From the NCBI RefSeq assembly GCF_018139145.2, contig NC_059483.1:1923001-1987000 (forward strand): DNA of 64,000 nt, written 5' to 3'. The translations under genes and the position numbers were made by a program. The notes beneath the pieces are model-generated. The model was not told where the DNA came from. It searched no databases and saw nothing but the letters and a program-made list of their open reading frames with translations. Every line of letters begins with the position of its first letter. Within the stretch, counting starts at the first letter, position 1. The DNA is from Gymnogyps californianus. Its lineage: Eukaryota; Chordata; Aves; Accipitriformes; Cathartidae. Below, piece after piece: positions 24,601 to 34,865 of the stretch.

Positions 24601-27339
24601 TAACACCAGTAGTACCTTGAATCACTACAGAAAGATCCGTCTTAAAGAACATCAAGACCCGTGCGTTCTACAGAAATCCTCTGTTTGCTGCCATGGACAC
24701 TACGGTTAATTTATTGTGTGCACGTGTAAGTCACACAGAGATGGTCATGTATTTCCACATGAAGCAAAACCTTGCAAAATTTACTAAGTTTATAAGAATG
24801 GAAGAGGGTTCTTATTTAGTTCTTGTGCAGCTGCTACAGTTCATACTAAGATAGCTATGACTAGTTTCATGCCCCACATTCAGAGAATCAGCTGTTTATC
24901 CTAAGAATAAGATCGTATTTAGACCAACCAACATTTCATACTAACTCTCTTTCCTGCCTTTAGCTTTTTTTAAAGCAGATTAAATTTAGTATTTCTCCTT
25001 CTACCTTTCTCATTTAAATACTTCTTGAAATGGCACTTCTTTTTAATAATGACCAGTATTATGAACTTACCTCAGTTACACACACGTATCACCGTAAGTG
25101 AAGTTATGCATTTGTTTACAATAAGCGCACTCTTAGTTACTTCAGGATCAGATTTTCATCCAAAAAAACAGTATAAACTATGATATAACTACATACAACA
25201 TAATAACCTAAAGAGAAAAAAAAAGATTCACTATGCAATCCTAAATTGACTAGTTCAGTATTAAACAGTGTCACCTTCAGAAGTGTGGGTAAGTCTCCCC
25301 AAGATCATCAGTTAAACAAAGATTGCTTAAAACTCAACTTGTGCAGAAATACCACTCCTGCACGATGATGTGTTTGTGATCGGACTTTGAAGACAAAAAT
25401 AATTTGTGTAAGGGACAAGTGCTTAAGCACATGGGTGGCAGAGATGCAAGCTCATTAAATTTTAAAAGTTATTTGAATCAGGCACTAAAACTCCTGTTTG
25501 CAGTTAATTTGACTTGCTTATATACAGGCATAGAAATAATGAGACAGTCTTTGATTTTTATTTTTTCTATGCAGGCTGACTAATTGCGCTAAGGAGAGTA
25601 AATCCAGTATGATGGTAATCACCCATGCGCAAAATTAGTTTTTGTAGGAACTAGACTTGTGCTCTTTGCTTTCTAATTGGTGCATGGCACCAATCAGCAT
25701 TTAATGTAACATATCTAGGCAAAAGAAAGCAAGGAAAAAGCTACAGTTGAGTCCTACAAAAGAGGAGTCTAGTTGTTATTCTTACTTCTGCTTCTTGTCC
25801 AGGGCTCCAGGCAGGGACGAGCATCCCCTCGTACTGCGCAGCGTGCTAGCTCGGACCAAAGAAAGGCTTCCTGCCTCAGAGATTAAAATGTCGTTAAGAT
25901 TGGCTGTGAGCCCCTTTCGGACGTGTGGATAATTTGTGCTGCCATCCTATTTCTAAGAGACATTTTTAAAACCACATTGGGGTCGTAAGAGGAGCAAAGA
26001 AAACTGTTTCCACCTCCTGTATTCATTTGTCAGTCCCATCATCACATTTCCTGACAGTGACAGACAAAACCGATGGCACTGACTGTGCTCACATGGGAAA
26101 GTGGTTTTCCACTGGAATTACGGCTCCCTTGTACCCCACGCTAGCTCGCTGCTCTGTACGGATGACCAAGGGGAGGAGAACTCGAGTGAGAACCAGTACC
26201 CAGCACTACCTCTGCGATACAGTTTGGGATTCTCTTGCCCCTTGCTCCCATGGATAATTAGCCCTTGCCATTCCCTCCCAGGTAGTCACTCGTGACACCA
26301 GCCTCACGGCAGGATCTTTGCTCCTGGTCTTGCAGATTACAGAAATGACACATCCCCTCCAGATGCTCCACTGCGGTCAGGCGGACAGTAACAGTTCTCT
26401 TACTTCTTTCCTTTTTTTCCTCACTTTAAGTCTATATCCTTCCTAACCTTAGTATAAATCCTGCCAAGTCATGCTTATCAGTAGGTTACCACCAAAGACA
26501 AAAGGGAAAAAGGCCAATCAATAATTTTGCACTTGCTTTATTCATAGACAACTCATTCTGACAGCGCAAAAGGAGACACCTTTCATAGCTAATTTAGCTG
26601 TAGGTGTTTAATTTACTTTGCCTTTATCAGTAATATAAACCTGCTTCAGTTTTCACGGATATTCATTAATGAAAATAATACAGCTCATCTTTTGTCTTAG
26701 ATCTACAGATTGATTACTGAAAACTAACCTAGCATCTATTTAATTTGACAAAACTACTTAATAGCTATTTCTTTTTTTTCCCCACAATAAAAAAAAATGT
26801 TTTCTCTACTGTTTAAAGCTGGAACTTAAAGAAATAATTTTCAGAACATTTCAAAATCATTTCATTGTCATCTACCAGTATCTACTACATTTCAGGAAGG
26901 GTTGTACTGGTTTTATTTCATTTATTTATTCATTTGCTTGCTGTCAAACAAATCCACCTCCACAAAAACTAGCTTTCTGCATTTATAAGGGCAACCTTAA
27001 ACTTATTTCGGCAGTTTAACAGTTGGCTTTTCTCATTGCTAATATGTTCAGACTTTCGAACAAAACATCTGCACTTATCTCCTCTGGACAGAAGGAAGGT
27101 GTTTATCCAGCTGTGAATAAAATAAACAGGAATGCCCATTGCTGCCTGCAGAAAGATGTTCATCATAACGTAACTTCCAAATTGTTGAAAATGCTTGAAG
27201 AAAGACTTTTTTAAAAAATCATGTGAACTTTTCGTAATGTAATGTGACCGGCAGGCCAGGTTGGTGAAAAAGGCTACCAATTATATTATCTGATACCGCC
27301 GCTCGTGAAAATGCCCTGAATAGAATACGTACTCAAAAT
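21700..27339. other. no gene recognised; AT-rich block that may hold regulatory elements
   Basis: Long AT-rich stretches with many TAAT and TAATTA cores (for example near 22750, 23770 and 23935) and few open frames, interrupted by a GC-rich patch at about 22985-23340. The texture is like conserved non-coding DNA, but conservation cannot be judged from a single sequence. Confidence 0.45.
22969..22976 (+). promoter_or_regulatory. TATA-like box before a GC-rich patch
   Basis: TATAAATA occurs at 22969-22976 at the edge between AT-rich sequence and a CpG-containing GC-rich patch (about 22985-23340). The first ATG of the patch (23043) lies about 70 bases downstream. The spacing would suit a start site near 23000, but no initiator motif is clear. 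The ATG frame (74 codons, 23043-23267) is not recognised, and TATA-like octamers are common by chance in AT-rich DNA. Confidence 0.15.
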
Positions 27340-27425
27340 GGGCCCAATCCTGAATTTACTCATTTCACTGGATAAATACGCTTCTCCAAGGTATTAACGT
27401 ATGGAGTAATATCTACAGCACGTCC
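27340..27425. mobile_element. possible ancient MITE-like relic
   Basis: GGGCCCAATCCTGAATTTAC followed by TCATTTCACTGGATAAATAC and GTATGGAGTAAT resembles the GGGCCCAATCCTGC start and AGTAA-type arms of old amniote palindromic repeats. Weak, by eye only. Confidence 0.3.
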
Positions 27426-27860
27426 CTGTCATTTGCTGTTACGTTACTACAGTTCTCATTGTGAGAGAGTGGGTGTTAAAAAAAAAATCATATATGATTT
27501 AATGTTGCCATTTAATTGCATTAAGATTACTTGCTTAAAACCTTAAAAAAATAGATTTAATGAAGATGTTAAAGTAAACTGTAGTATCGATATAACTGAG
27601 GACTGTTACCAAGAAAAACATTAGCGTCAGAGGATTATAGTATTTTTTAGTACCTTATTAAAATAGTCAGCATGGATATGAAAATTTTTAGGGATGTCTT
27701 GCCACATAAATAATCAGACCATTACTTTCTTACATCATACACTATATAAAATGTTAATAAGCATTCTAAAATAGGTCTACATTATAGAAACACATTTTAT
27801 ATTCCATAAAATATTTGGAACTAAGTCATTCACCACATTTTTGATGCTTTTTTCCTGAAG

Positions 27861-27988
27861 GTTCAGATAATGCAAAAGTGACAGAGAACCATCGAAATGA
27901 AAACCAAGATGTTTTAGATGAAGCTTCAGATATAGAAGGCAAAAGAGCTGCGGTTGTATGCAGCAAAGGAAAGGTCACCAAGGACTGG
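27861..27988 (+). CDS. candidate internal coding exon A (128 nt), gene not recognised
   Basis: A T-rich tract (CTTTTTTCCTGAAG) ends in an acceptor AG at 27859-27860, and the segment ends at TGG|GTAAGG, a good donor (GT at 27989-27990). Between them one frame is open for 42 codons and rich in acidic and polar residues (SDNAKVTENHRNENQDVL, later GKRAAVVCSKGKVTKDW). Two bases complete the codon from a preceding exon, and the exon ends on a codon boundary. That end phase matches the start phase of the next candidate at 30246. An alternative acceptor six bases downstream (GTTCAG) would keep the same frame. The product is not recognised, no conserved domain is visible, and a chance arrangement cannot be excluded. 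Confidence 0.2.
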
Positions 27989-28388
27989 GTAAGGGCCGCG
28001 TGGCCTTTTCTGGAGAGGGTGAATCCCATCTTGCTGATTTTGTGGCACGTGTGGGGGTTAACTAGGGGGAGAAAAATGTTTCCTCCTTCCCAGTCAAAGC
28101 TCTCCTCAGATTTTACCAAGAGCAGGAACAAAGACCTAGACTACTCTTTATTATCATCTGCAAGCTGATGGATTTCATATGAAAATTAAGAATTTCATCT
28201 GCATATAAAATGGTATAACAAGAGGCACAGATGTTATTTCTCATCAGATTTCAATAAAAAGGATAAAAAAGTTCAGCAGGAGGCTTATTTCTTGCAATGT
28301 GTTGCAAAATTCATCAGACTGACAGTGTTTTCCATTAGACTACAAAATAATAAAGAACAGATCATCACACAAAAGTCAAGTAAGCCAG

Positions 28389-28490
28389 TTATTACTCCTT
28401 TCCTTTTACAAACAGGAAAGCCAAGCCAGAGGTCAAGTGCCTAAGCCAAGCCAGCTTGGAAAGGAGCCGGAGGCAGCATCTGTAACAGCG
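28389..28490 (-). mobile_element. MIR-like relic
   Basis: The order TTATTACTCC, CCTTTTACAAACAGGAAAG, GAGGTCAAGTGCCTAAGCC and AGGAGCCGG follows the MIR minus-strand order of TTATTATCCCC, TTTTACAGATGAGGAAA, GAGGTTAAGTGACTTGCCC and CAGAGCCGG, with many substitutions and small gaps. Confidence 0.5.
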
Positions 28491-30245
28491 TTCACGGCTT
28501 CTGAAAGCTTCTTCCTGGAAACCTGGAATTACGATGCTCCTTTCAGAAGCGTTTCCCTGCTGGTGACAGACTAATTCTTCCAGACTATGTGTCTACACAG
28601 AAAGGTCCCTGATGAGCCATTAAGGACATTAGCCAATGCTGTTTAAAAGAACCAGAGCAGCATGATATAAGCCAATTCCGCGACCCACAAAGAGTCAGCC
28701 CCGACTTCAAAACGCCTATAGCTGCTGGGCTACAACGTCCAGAGCTGGACGGGTGCAGAGCCCGTGCAGAAGGTCAGAGGAAGCAGCCGGGGACAAGAGG
28801 AGAGACGCTTGCTCCATCACTACTGCTGAAGCCAGGAGAGGACATCACAACTGTGATCAGCTTCAGCATTGTAAAGCAAATCAGAAGTATGACCGTAGCT
28901 GTGCTATGTAGAGCAATGGCTCACAAGCGGACTTAGCCCCAAATTTTCAATAGAATGAAATCTGTCCCAGATCATTGTTTCACAACAGATATCTTTTATG
29001 AGATAAGAGGTATGAGACCTAGACAGGTTAAAAAATATGTGCTGTGATTATCAGAAGTATCCAAAGAGTAAAAAAAAAAAATTCAAAGTTTGGGATATTT
29101 CTTGTTTGGCTCAGCATATGAAAGTCATTCTACTTATCTGACTCTCCTGAGAAGGTAAATAAATCAGATATAAAACCCTACAGTAAGAGTGTTTCCTCCC
29201 TATGATGCTATAATTTACAGAATCCTTTCAAGGTTGTGTATGTCATTGTGGTTTGATTTAAGAGGATCCATAACCTGTTGAAACCAATGAAAAACTCTGT
29301 ATGAACTCAGCAACCCTTGGAATAACCCTTTCTAAACTGTTCAAAATCAAACTTTATGAATTCCAACACTGTGTGGAACAAAACCCAAAGAACATTTTAT
29401 TCTTCAGAGGCTGTCTTATGGGATCAAAGAATATGTATTTTACCTTGGACAACTGACCAAAAAAACCCCCACATTGCTATAACCATGGAGTCACTATGCA
29501 TTCATTTATTACCGATGACACCTCATGAATACCATAAAAGATTATTGGAATTCACTGTATTATATATTGATCTACCTTAATAAGGGAAGGTGGGAACAGC
29601 AAACAGGAAAGGTATACAATATTACTAGAAAAGCAACCCCAGCTAACCCCCAAGCATCACTTGCTCCCCCAAACTGCAACACTGTTTTGCCAAGGAGGTT
29701 GTGAAAAGACTCACTTCAGCCCAGTAAAGGGCTGTTCATCACTGGCTACTTACTCAGATTTACTCTAGACCAGCCATTCTTCCCTCCTGCTACCACACCT
29801 TTGAAGAAGGAGGGTCCACTCAGGTGTGAAATGATCATATAAAGAAATGCTTTAGAAAGGCATGAAATCCATGCTTTTTTTTTCCCCCCTTGAAAAATGA
29901 AGACTAACGCAGTCAACTCAAAGCCAATAAAGAGAGCAGATTTCTCCATTCAAATTGTCCTATTCTGTACCTGTAAAAGAATAAATATCTATCTTCATTA
30001 ACGAATATAGTAAATACAGGAGGACCACAGGGAGACAAGGATCTGTGTACTGGTTTGTGCAAAAACAGTCTCAGCTGACTATGATGTTGTTCAAGCACAA
30101 TTCTCGCTTGCTGTTAGACAGTGGCTGAAACGAAGCTCAGGCTTTGACGGGGAAAAAAGCATCAGGACAAAGCCCAAGTGTTGCACCAAAGAAGGAAATA
30201 TCATTTAATTACTTTTGAGCACATCGTCTATTTATTTTCCAACAG

Positions 30246-30289
30246 ACATTTGATGGAGACATAATTGTTCGTGTTTCATGTCAGTGGAC
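30246..30289 (+). CDS. candidate internal coding exon B (44 nt), phase-compatible with exon A
   Basis: A strong acceptor (CTATTTATTTTCCAACAG) precedes 44 nt that end at GGAC|GTAAGT, a near-perfect donor (GT at 30290-30291). Only one of the three frames is open. It starts on a codon boundary, as required if it follows exon A (27861-27988), and reads TFDGDIIVRVSCQW with two bases left over. A possible phase-matched terminal exon begins after an acceptor at 32022-32023 and runs to a stop at 32076-32078, but that acceptor is weaker. The splice signals are the best part of the evidence. The coding call depends on a very short frame and on exon A being real. Confidence 0.2.
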
Positions 30290-30887
30290 GTAAGTAGCAA
30301 GTACTTCTAGCCCCTGTATTGTCTAGCTGGGTGCAGAAGGCGTTTAAGACCTGCTTCCACCAGCCAGGGAGTGCTAAGTGAAGCTGGCGGCATTTTTCTG
30401 TAAAGAGACGGCAAATTCTTCAGCTCTCACTTTCAGAAGACATGGCAGAAGTTTTGTATCTTCTTTTTTTAAAAAAAAAAAATATTCATAAATGCTTTTT
30501 CTGACATCTCCTTTCATGGTCCTTAAAATCTTTCAATCAGTTCAATGAAAGTGTCTTGCGTGGATCTGGAAGCACACCCAGGAGACAGGCACTGATATGA
30601 TTTCTACTGTTATTATATACTCTGACTCATTGGTAGAAGTTGCTCGTTAGAGAAGGTAATAAAAGCCAAGCAGCTAATAACTGTAATGCGGTGAAAATGT
30701 TTAGCAATTGAATTAAAATGAAAGGTCTTTTATACGTGCCACCTTTGCATCCTCCTGCCAGGCAACTCAAAAAATAGAAAACTAAAGAAAATATTTAAAG
30801 TTTACTTTACAAAGTCACAGCGCTGAGAAAAATTAAGTCTTGGATACATGGTTTTATTTATGGAACAGGAAAAATAAATATATTTTT

Positions 30888-30990
30888 GGATAGGATTTTT
30901 AAAAGTGCTGAAATTAGGTATTTAGATGCTTAGAAAAGCATTACATAATTAATACCTCCTGAAAAGCTTACCTACTTAATGAGGTTCAAA
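30888..30990. mobile_element. possible ancient MITE-like relic
   Basis: AGGATTTTTAAAAGTGCTGA followed by ATTAGGTATTTAGATGCTTA resembles an old amniote repeat of the form GGATTTTCAAAAGTGCCTAA with TTAGGCACCTAA. Divergence is high and the boundaries are approximate. Confidence 0.35.
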
Positions 30991-32292
30991 AATAAATTGA
31001 ATTAAAGTTTAAAAGTTTAGGTGAAACGCATTAAACACTTGTAACTTAATAAAATGTAAGTAAGTTAAACATGAGTTCAGCCTTAAAAGCAAACATAACA
31101 CATGGAAAACATCACCTAAAGTAGATAAAATTTAAGAGCACCTTGAACACTCATCACATCTCCAGTTCACACTGCACGATCACAGAACTCTTCTTCCGCA
31201 GCTCACTCTCATTACGGTCATTAAAATTAATGTATAACTATCACAGAGAGAAAACGTTAGGAAAAGGGAATCTGTATTAGTCTTCATAAGAACAGTGTTC
31301 ACTAATTAATCTTGACAACAAATTATTTCAATCTTAACTCATAAGAAATAAAGACTGGCAGGAAGCTATTTTGGAACTAGCTGCTTTTTGGATAACTGAT
31401 GATACCTGCCTGACATCACCTTTCCTAAATCCCATTCAGAAATACACAACTGCGTGTGCTGGAAATGCACATATTTTAGCGTGTGCCATCTCATAAATGG
31501 GGTTCTAGTGCACAGTTGCCTTGAACTGTGCAGCTGAAGAGAGGAGAAGCAGAGGAGGTGAAAAACTATTAACACAGAAGTCGGTTACAGATAAATCAGA
31601 GCCAGAAAATTATTTATTTTACCACACCGTTAGAGGCTCAGATCGCAGGTTTTATTTATTTATTTTTATAGACAAGCATGGAAGCCATTTTAAAATAGCA
31701 TGACATCGTACTACTCTCACAGCCTCAAAGGCGAGTGTCACAATTTCTTTTTCATTGGGGTCCTTTATCTTGAAAATGAGAAAGCCTAAAGGCAGGGCTA
31801 TACTTACGATCTCACACCTTAGCCCTCCAGCTCCTCCGCACTGCTCACGCTCCTCCAGCCACGCGTGCTGTCCTTCAGCTCCTGCCTTACCCACAAAAAT
31901 ACTCGTCCTGACAAGAAACAAGGGATCTCATGCAAAAATCCGCGGGCACAGACATAGCTCTGTGGGCACAAACAAGGCTTTGACGTTAATAATTAATTGC
32001 ACTTTACCATTTCTTTGGAGCAGGGAGTGCCTGGAGATGCCGGGTGTCAGTGGCACTGCCACATTGTGCAGGGCCTAAAAACCACCTGGGGTGTGACTCA
32101 GGCACGTGGAGGAGATGCAGCCCTCCAAAATTTGGAGTTTCCATGTCATCTGATGAATGGTAGCCAAAGAAAAATCAGTTGTTTGCTTGACTGCTCGAGA
32201 ATTCGCTACACAACTGCAGATGCTGTTACAAGAAGCAAGGATGTTATGCAGAAAAATGAACAAAACTCATAACTTGGATTGGTTGTTGTTTG

Positions 32293-32316
32293 TTTTTTTT
32301 TTTTTTTTTTAAAAAA
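32293..32316 (+). repeat. T18 run joined to A6
   Basis: T18 (32293-32310) directly followed by A6, preceded by short GTT repeats. No retrogene or SINE body was recognised on either side. Confidence 0.9.
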
Positions 32317-33959
32317 GTGACAGCTCCTGTTCTGTTACCTATGAGGGCATCTCGTCATTTGAAGGAGTCACTTCACACTTTCAGCACATGTAACTCACAG
32401 TGGAAGGCTAGACTTGCACTTTTAAATCATACAGATATGTGACAGATTTCTGACAGTGAAGAACTGCAGATTTATTTAATGTCCTGCAGAAGTTAAGTAA
32501 ACAAGGAAACGTCTTGCAAACACACTGCTTCCACTTGCTGAGTTTGTTTATACAAAACACCTACACCTTGCAGCGCGCTGGAGGGGTTTCAGAGGTAAGG
32601 ATTAGCAGCAGCAAGCAATAGCGAAGGACAAGGACAAAGGGTTTGGGCTGAGTTCTGGTATAAACAAAGCCATTGTAGGCCTCAGGGGAAAAAAGAAAAA
32701 TCATACAAATGAAAAGCTCTGTATCTAAATATTGGCTTTGAAAACAAACACTCATTCACATTCAGACTGTCAGGGCACTGGCAAAGGGCAGTATTCCTGG
32801 AAACTCTGGCTATCAGTTGAAGGAAACAGTCAGACACTCAAAACAGGTTAGAATGTACAGCACACACTTGCAAAGCTGTATAAACATTGTGTGAGATACG
32901 AAGGTTCACAAGCATTAAAAAAAGCTGAAGGCTGACTGTCCTGGGTTGTTCCTCAGAAACCCTGAGGTCTGCGCTAGCTCCAGGAACCCCTTTTAACCTG
33001 TCACTAGCCAAGATCTGAATGAGCTGAACGGCCTTCAAGCCTGCCTTTGGCTAATGGCAAAATAACAGCCTTAAAAACCATGCAAGTCATCCTCCAAGTA
33101 GACTTTTAAATTCTACCAGTGTTGAAGGGTAAATAGCAGGCAGTGTCTGTTAGAGACGTGGGTTGGCAACCTGTTACATACTAATGAGTCCCTAATTCCA
33201 CCCTCTGAATAACTGAGCAAATTTTACTTAACAATACTGAACTACCCTATATCAATAACGACTAACTTTTTTGAAAACTTATTTCTGCCGATATAGAAGG
33301 ACTGTATTATATAAATAATATGCAATATTTATTAATGGTTGCTAATTGCAGTATTATTGTCAGGAATAATGAGACTTTCAAAATATAATACTTCCCTAGA
33401 AGACATGCATGCTGCTAGCTCAGAATATTCCTGTTTTTTACTGGAGCTAATACTCAATTTAGTGCATGCAAATCACAAACCTAAAGAAAGGCAACAAACA
33501 GTCCACTCCTCTTTCATCCTTAAACAAGGAAAAGTCATCATAGAATCATAGAATGGTTTGGGTTGGAAGGGACCTTAAAGATCATCCAGTTCCAACCCCC
33601 CTGCCACGGGCAGGGACACCTTCCACCAGAGCAAGTTGCTCCAAGCCCCATCCAACCTGGCCTTGAACACTGCCAGGCAGGGACATCACAGCCTCTGGCA
33701 ACCTGTGCAGTGCCTCACCACTCACAGTCTCATCTAGATCTACCCTCCACTACACTCCCTTGATAAGGGGTCCCTCCCCATCTTTCCTGTCAGGCCCCTT
33801 TAGGTACTGGAAGGCTGCTGTGAGGTCTCCCCGGAGCCTTCTCTTCTCCAGGCTGAACAACCCCAACTCTCTCAGCCTGCCTGCATAGGAGAGGTGCTCC
33901 AGCCCTCTGATCATCTTCATGGCCTCCTCTGGACTCGCTCCAACAGGTCCATGTCCTTC

Positions 33960-34376
33960 CTATGTTGGGCACCCCAGAGCTGAAAGCAGTACTCCAGGTG
34001 GGGTCTCATGAGAGCAGAGTAGAGGGGGAGAATCACCTCCCTCGACCTGCTGGTCATGCTTCTTTTGATGCAGCCCAGGATACGGTTGGCTTTCTGGGCT
34101 GCAAGCGCACGGTTGCTGGGTCATGCTGAGCTTCTCGTCAACCAACACCCCCAAGTCCTCTGCAGGGCTACTCTCAATCCATTCTCTGCCCAGCCTGTAT
34201 TTGTGCTTGGGATTGCCCTGACCCATGTGCAGGACCTTGCACTTGACCTTGTTGAACTTCATGAGATTCACATGGGCCCACCTCTCAAGCCTGTCAAGGT
34301 CCCTCTGGATGGCATCCTTTCCCTCCAGCATGTTGACTGCACTACACAGTTTGGTGTCATCGGCAAACTTGCTCAT
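33960..34376 (-). pseudogene. CR1 ORF2 remnant: reverse transcriptase palm/thumb fragment
   Basis: Reads on the minus strand from within the CR1 copy. The RT catalytic box is visible as FADDTKL at residues 4-10 of the frame, including the two aspartates that bind metal in the polymerase. It is followed by the thumb-side motif around NKVKCKVLHMG (residues 42-52) and a segment ending in GVLVDEKLSM (residues 76-85). Beyond about residue 88 (near 34112) the translation stops resembling CR1 because a frameshift puts it in another frame; the CR1-like sequence carries on in the DNA. The fingers and the first RT motifs that should precede FADD are missing at the internal deletion. In an intact element this domain copies the CR1 RNA into DNA at a nicked target. 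This fragment cannot make an active enzyme. Confidence 0.9.
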
Positions 34377-34419
34377 CAGGTCCCATGGACTTGTGCACCT
34401 TCAGGTTCCTTAGATGGTC

Positions 34420-34623
34420 TCAAACCTGATCTGCTCCTAGAGTGGGCAGTTCTTCATTCTCCCAGTCCCTGCCTTTGCCTTCTGCGGCTCGGGCGGCGTG
34501 GCTGGAGCACTTGCTGGTGAAGACTGAGGCAAAAAAGTCATTGAGTACCTCAGCCTTCTCCATATCCCAGGTAACCAGGTCTCCCGTTTCCTTCTGGAGA
34601 GGGTCCACATTTTCCCTCTTCAA
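34420..34623 (-). pseudogene. CR1 ORF2 remnant: linker between endonuclease and reverse transcriptase
   Basis: Minus-strand frame with the typical CR1 linker between the endonuclease and RT domains, recognisable from the segments [12 protein letters not shown] and [14 protein letters not shown]. The same frame continues upstream without a clear start to about 34655 (residues [14 protein letters not shown]). It ends at a TGA (34420-34422 on the plus strand, read in reverse) where the family normally has CGA for arginine, consistent with decay of a methylated CpG. The next residues (DHLRNLKVHKSMGPD) are still CR1-like, and then the sequence jumps to the FADD region. The endonuclease domain and ORF1 are absent because of 5' truncation. 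Confidence 0.9.
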
Positions 34624-34831
34624 CTCTTCTTTAACAGCCTTTCTGGTGTTGTAGACTATTTATTGAAATACTTTCAATGTTTTTCCTTGGATGGACAAAT
34701 ACCATCCCAATTGTTCTTTTCTCAGGATGGGATGAGTCACAGCAGCTTCAGGTACTTTGTGTTATGACCAAACTCCATCACAAAGACAACAAAGGGCTTC
34801 ATGCAGCATTCCCTGCTTAGCCCATATTTCA

Positions 34832-34865
34832 GCAAAACTCCCACTAAAATCAATAAGCATTTTGC
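34832..34865. mobile_element. core of an ancient palindromic MITE
   Basis: This 34-base block is largely palindromic: GCAAAACTCCCACT on the left, AAGCATTTTGC on the right, around a TCAAT centre. It aligns without gaps, with about seven mismatches, to the remembered core of a palindromic repeat found across turtles, crocodilians and birds. The flanks (about 34790-34905) may belong to the same element. Confidence 0.5.

Larger units (their letters stand above)
28491..33537. other. no gene recognised apart from exon-like segments
   Basis: AT-rich non-coding DNA. It includes the exon-B candidate (30246-30289), a possible old repeat (30888-30990) and a T18A6 run. Other frames are short and unrecognised. 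Confidence 0.55.
33538..34660 (-). mobile_element. CR1 non-LTR retrotransposon (LINE), 5'-truncated and internally deleted
   Basis: The plus strand from 33538 reads as the reverse complement of an avian CR1 3' end. It starts with two octamer-type tail units (TCATAGAA), followed by the very conserved 3' UTR segment and then the C-terminal and reverse-transcriptase coding parts in reverse. The element is therefore on the minus strand, with its 3' end near 33538 and its truncated 5' end near 34660, where similarity to the ORF2 linker stops. A full CR1 is several kb, so this copy keeps about a quarter. The two reading-frame remnants are listed separately. Besides 5' truncation (normal for CR1 after incomplete reverse transcription), there is a large internal deletion near 34380 and smaller deletions in the 3' part near 33735-33760. 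No target-site duplication is evident, as is usual for CR1. It is a dead copy. The subfamily was not assigned. Confidence 0.95.

Noticed and set aside
34056..34520. 154-codon plus-strand open frame
   Set aside because: It is the antisense of the CR1 reverse-transcriptase and linker region, so its length reflects the coding history of the other strand.
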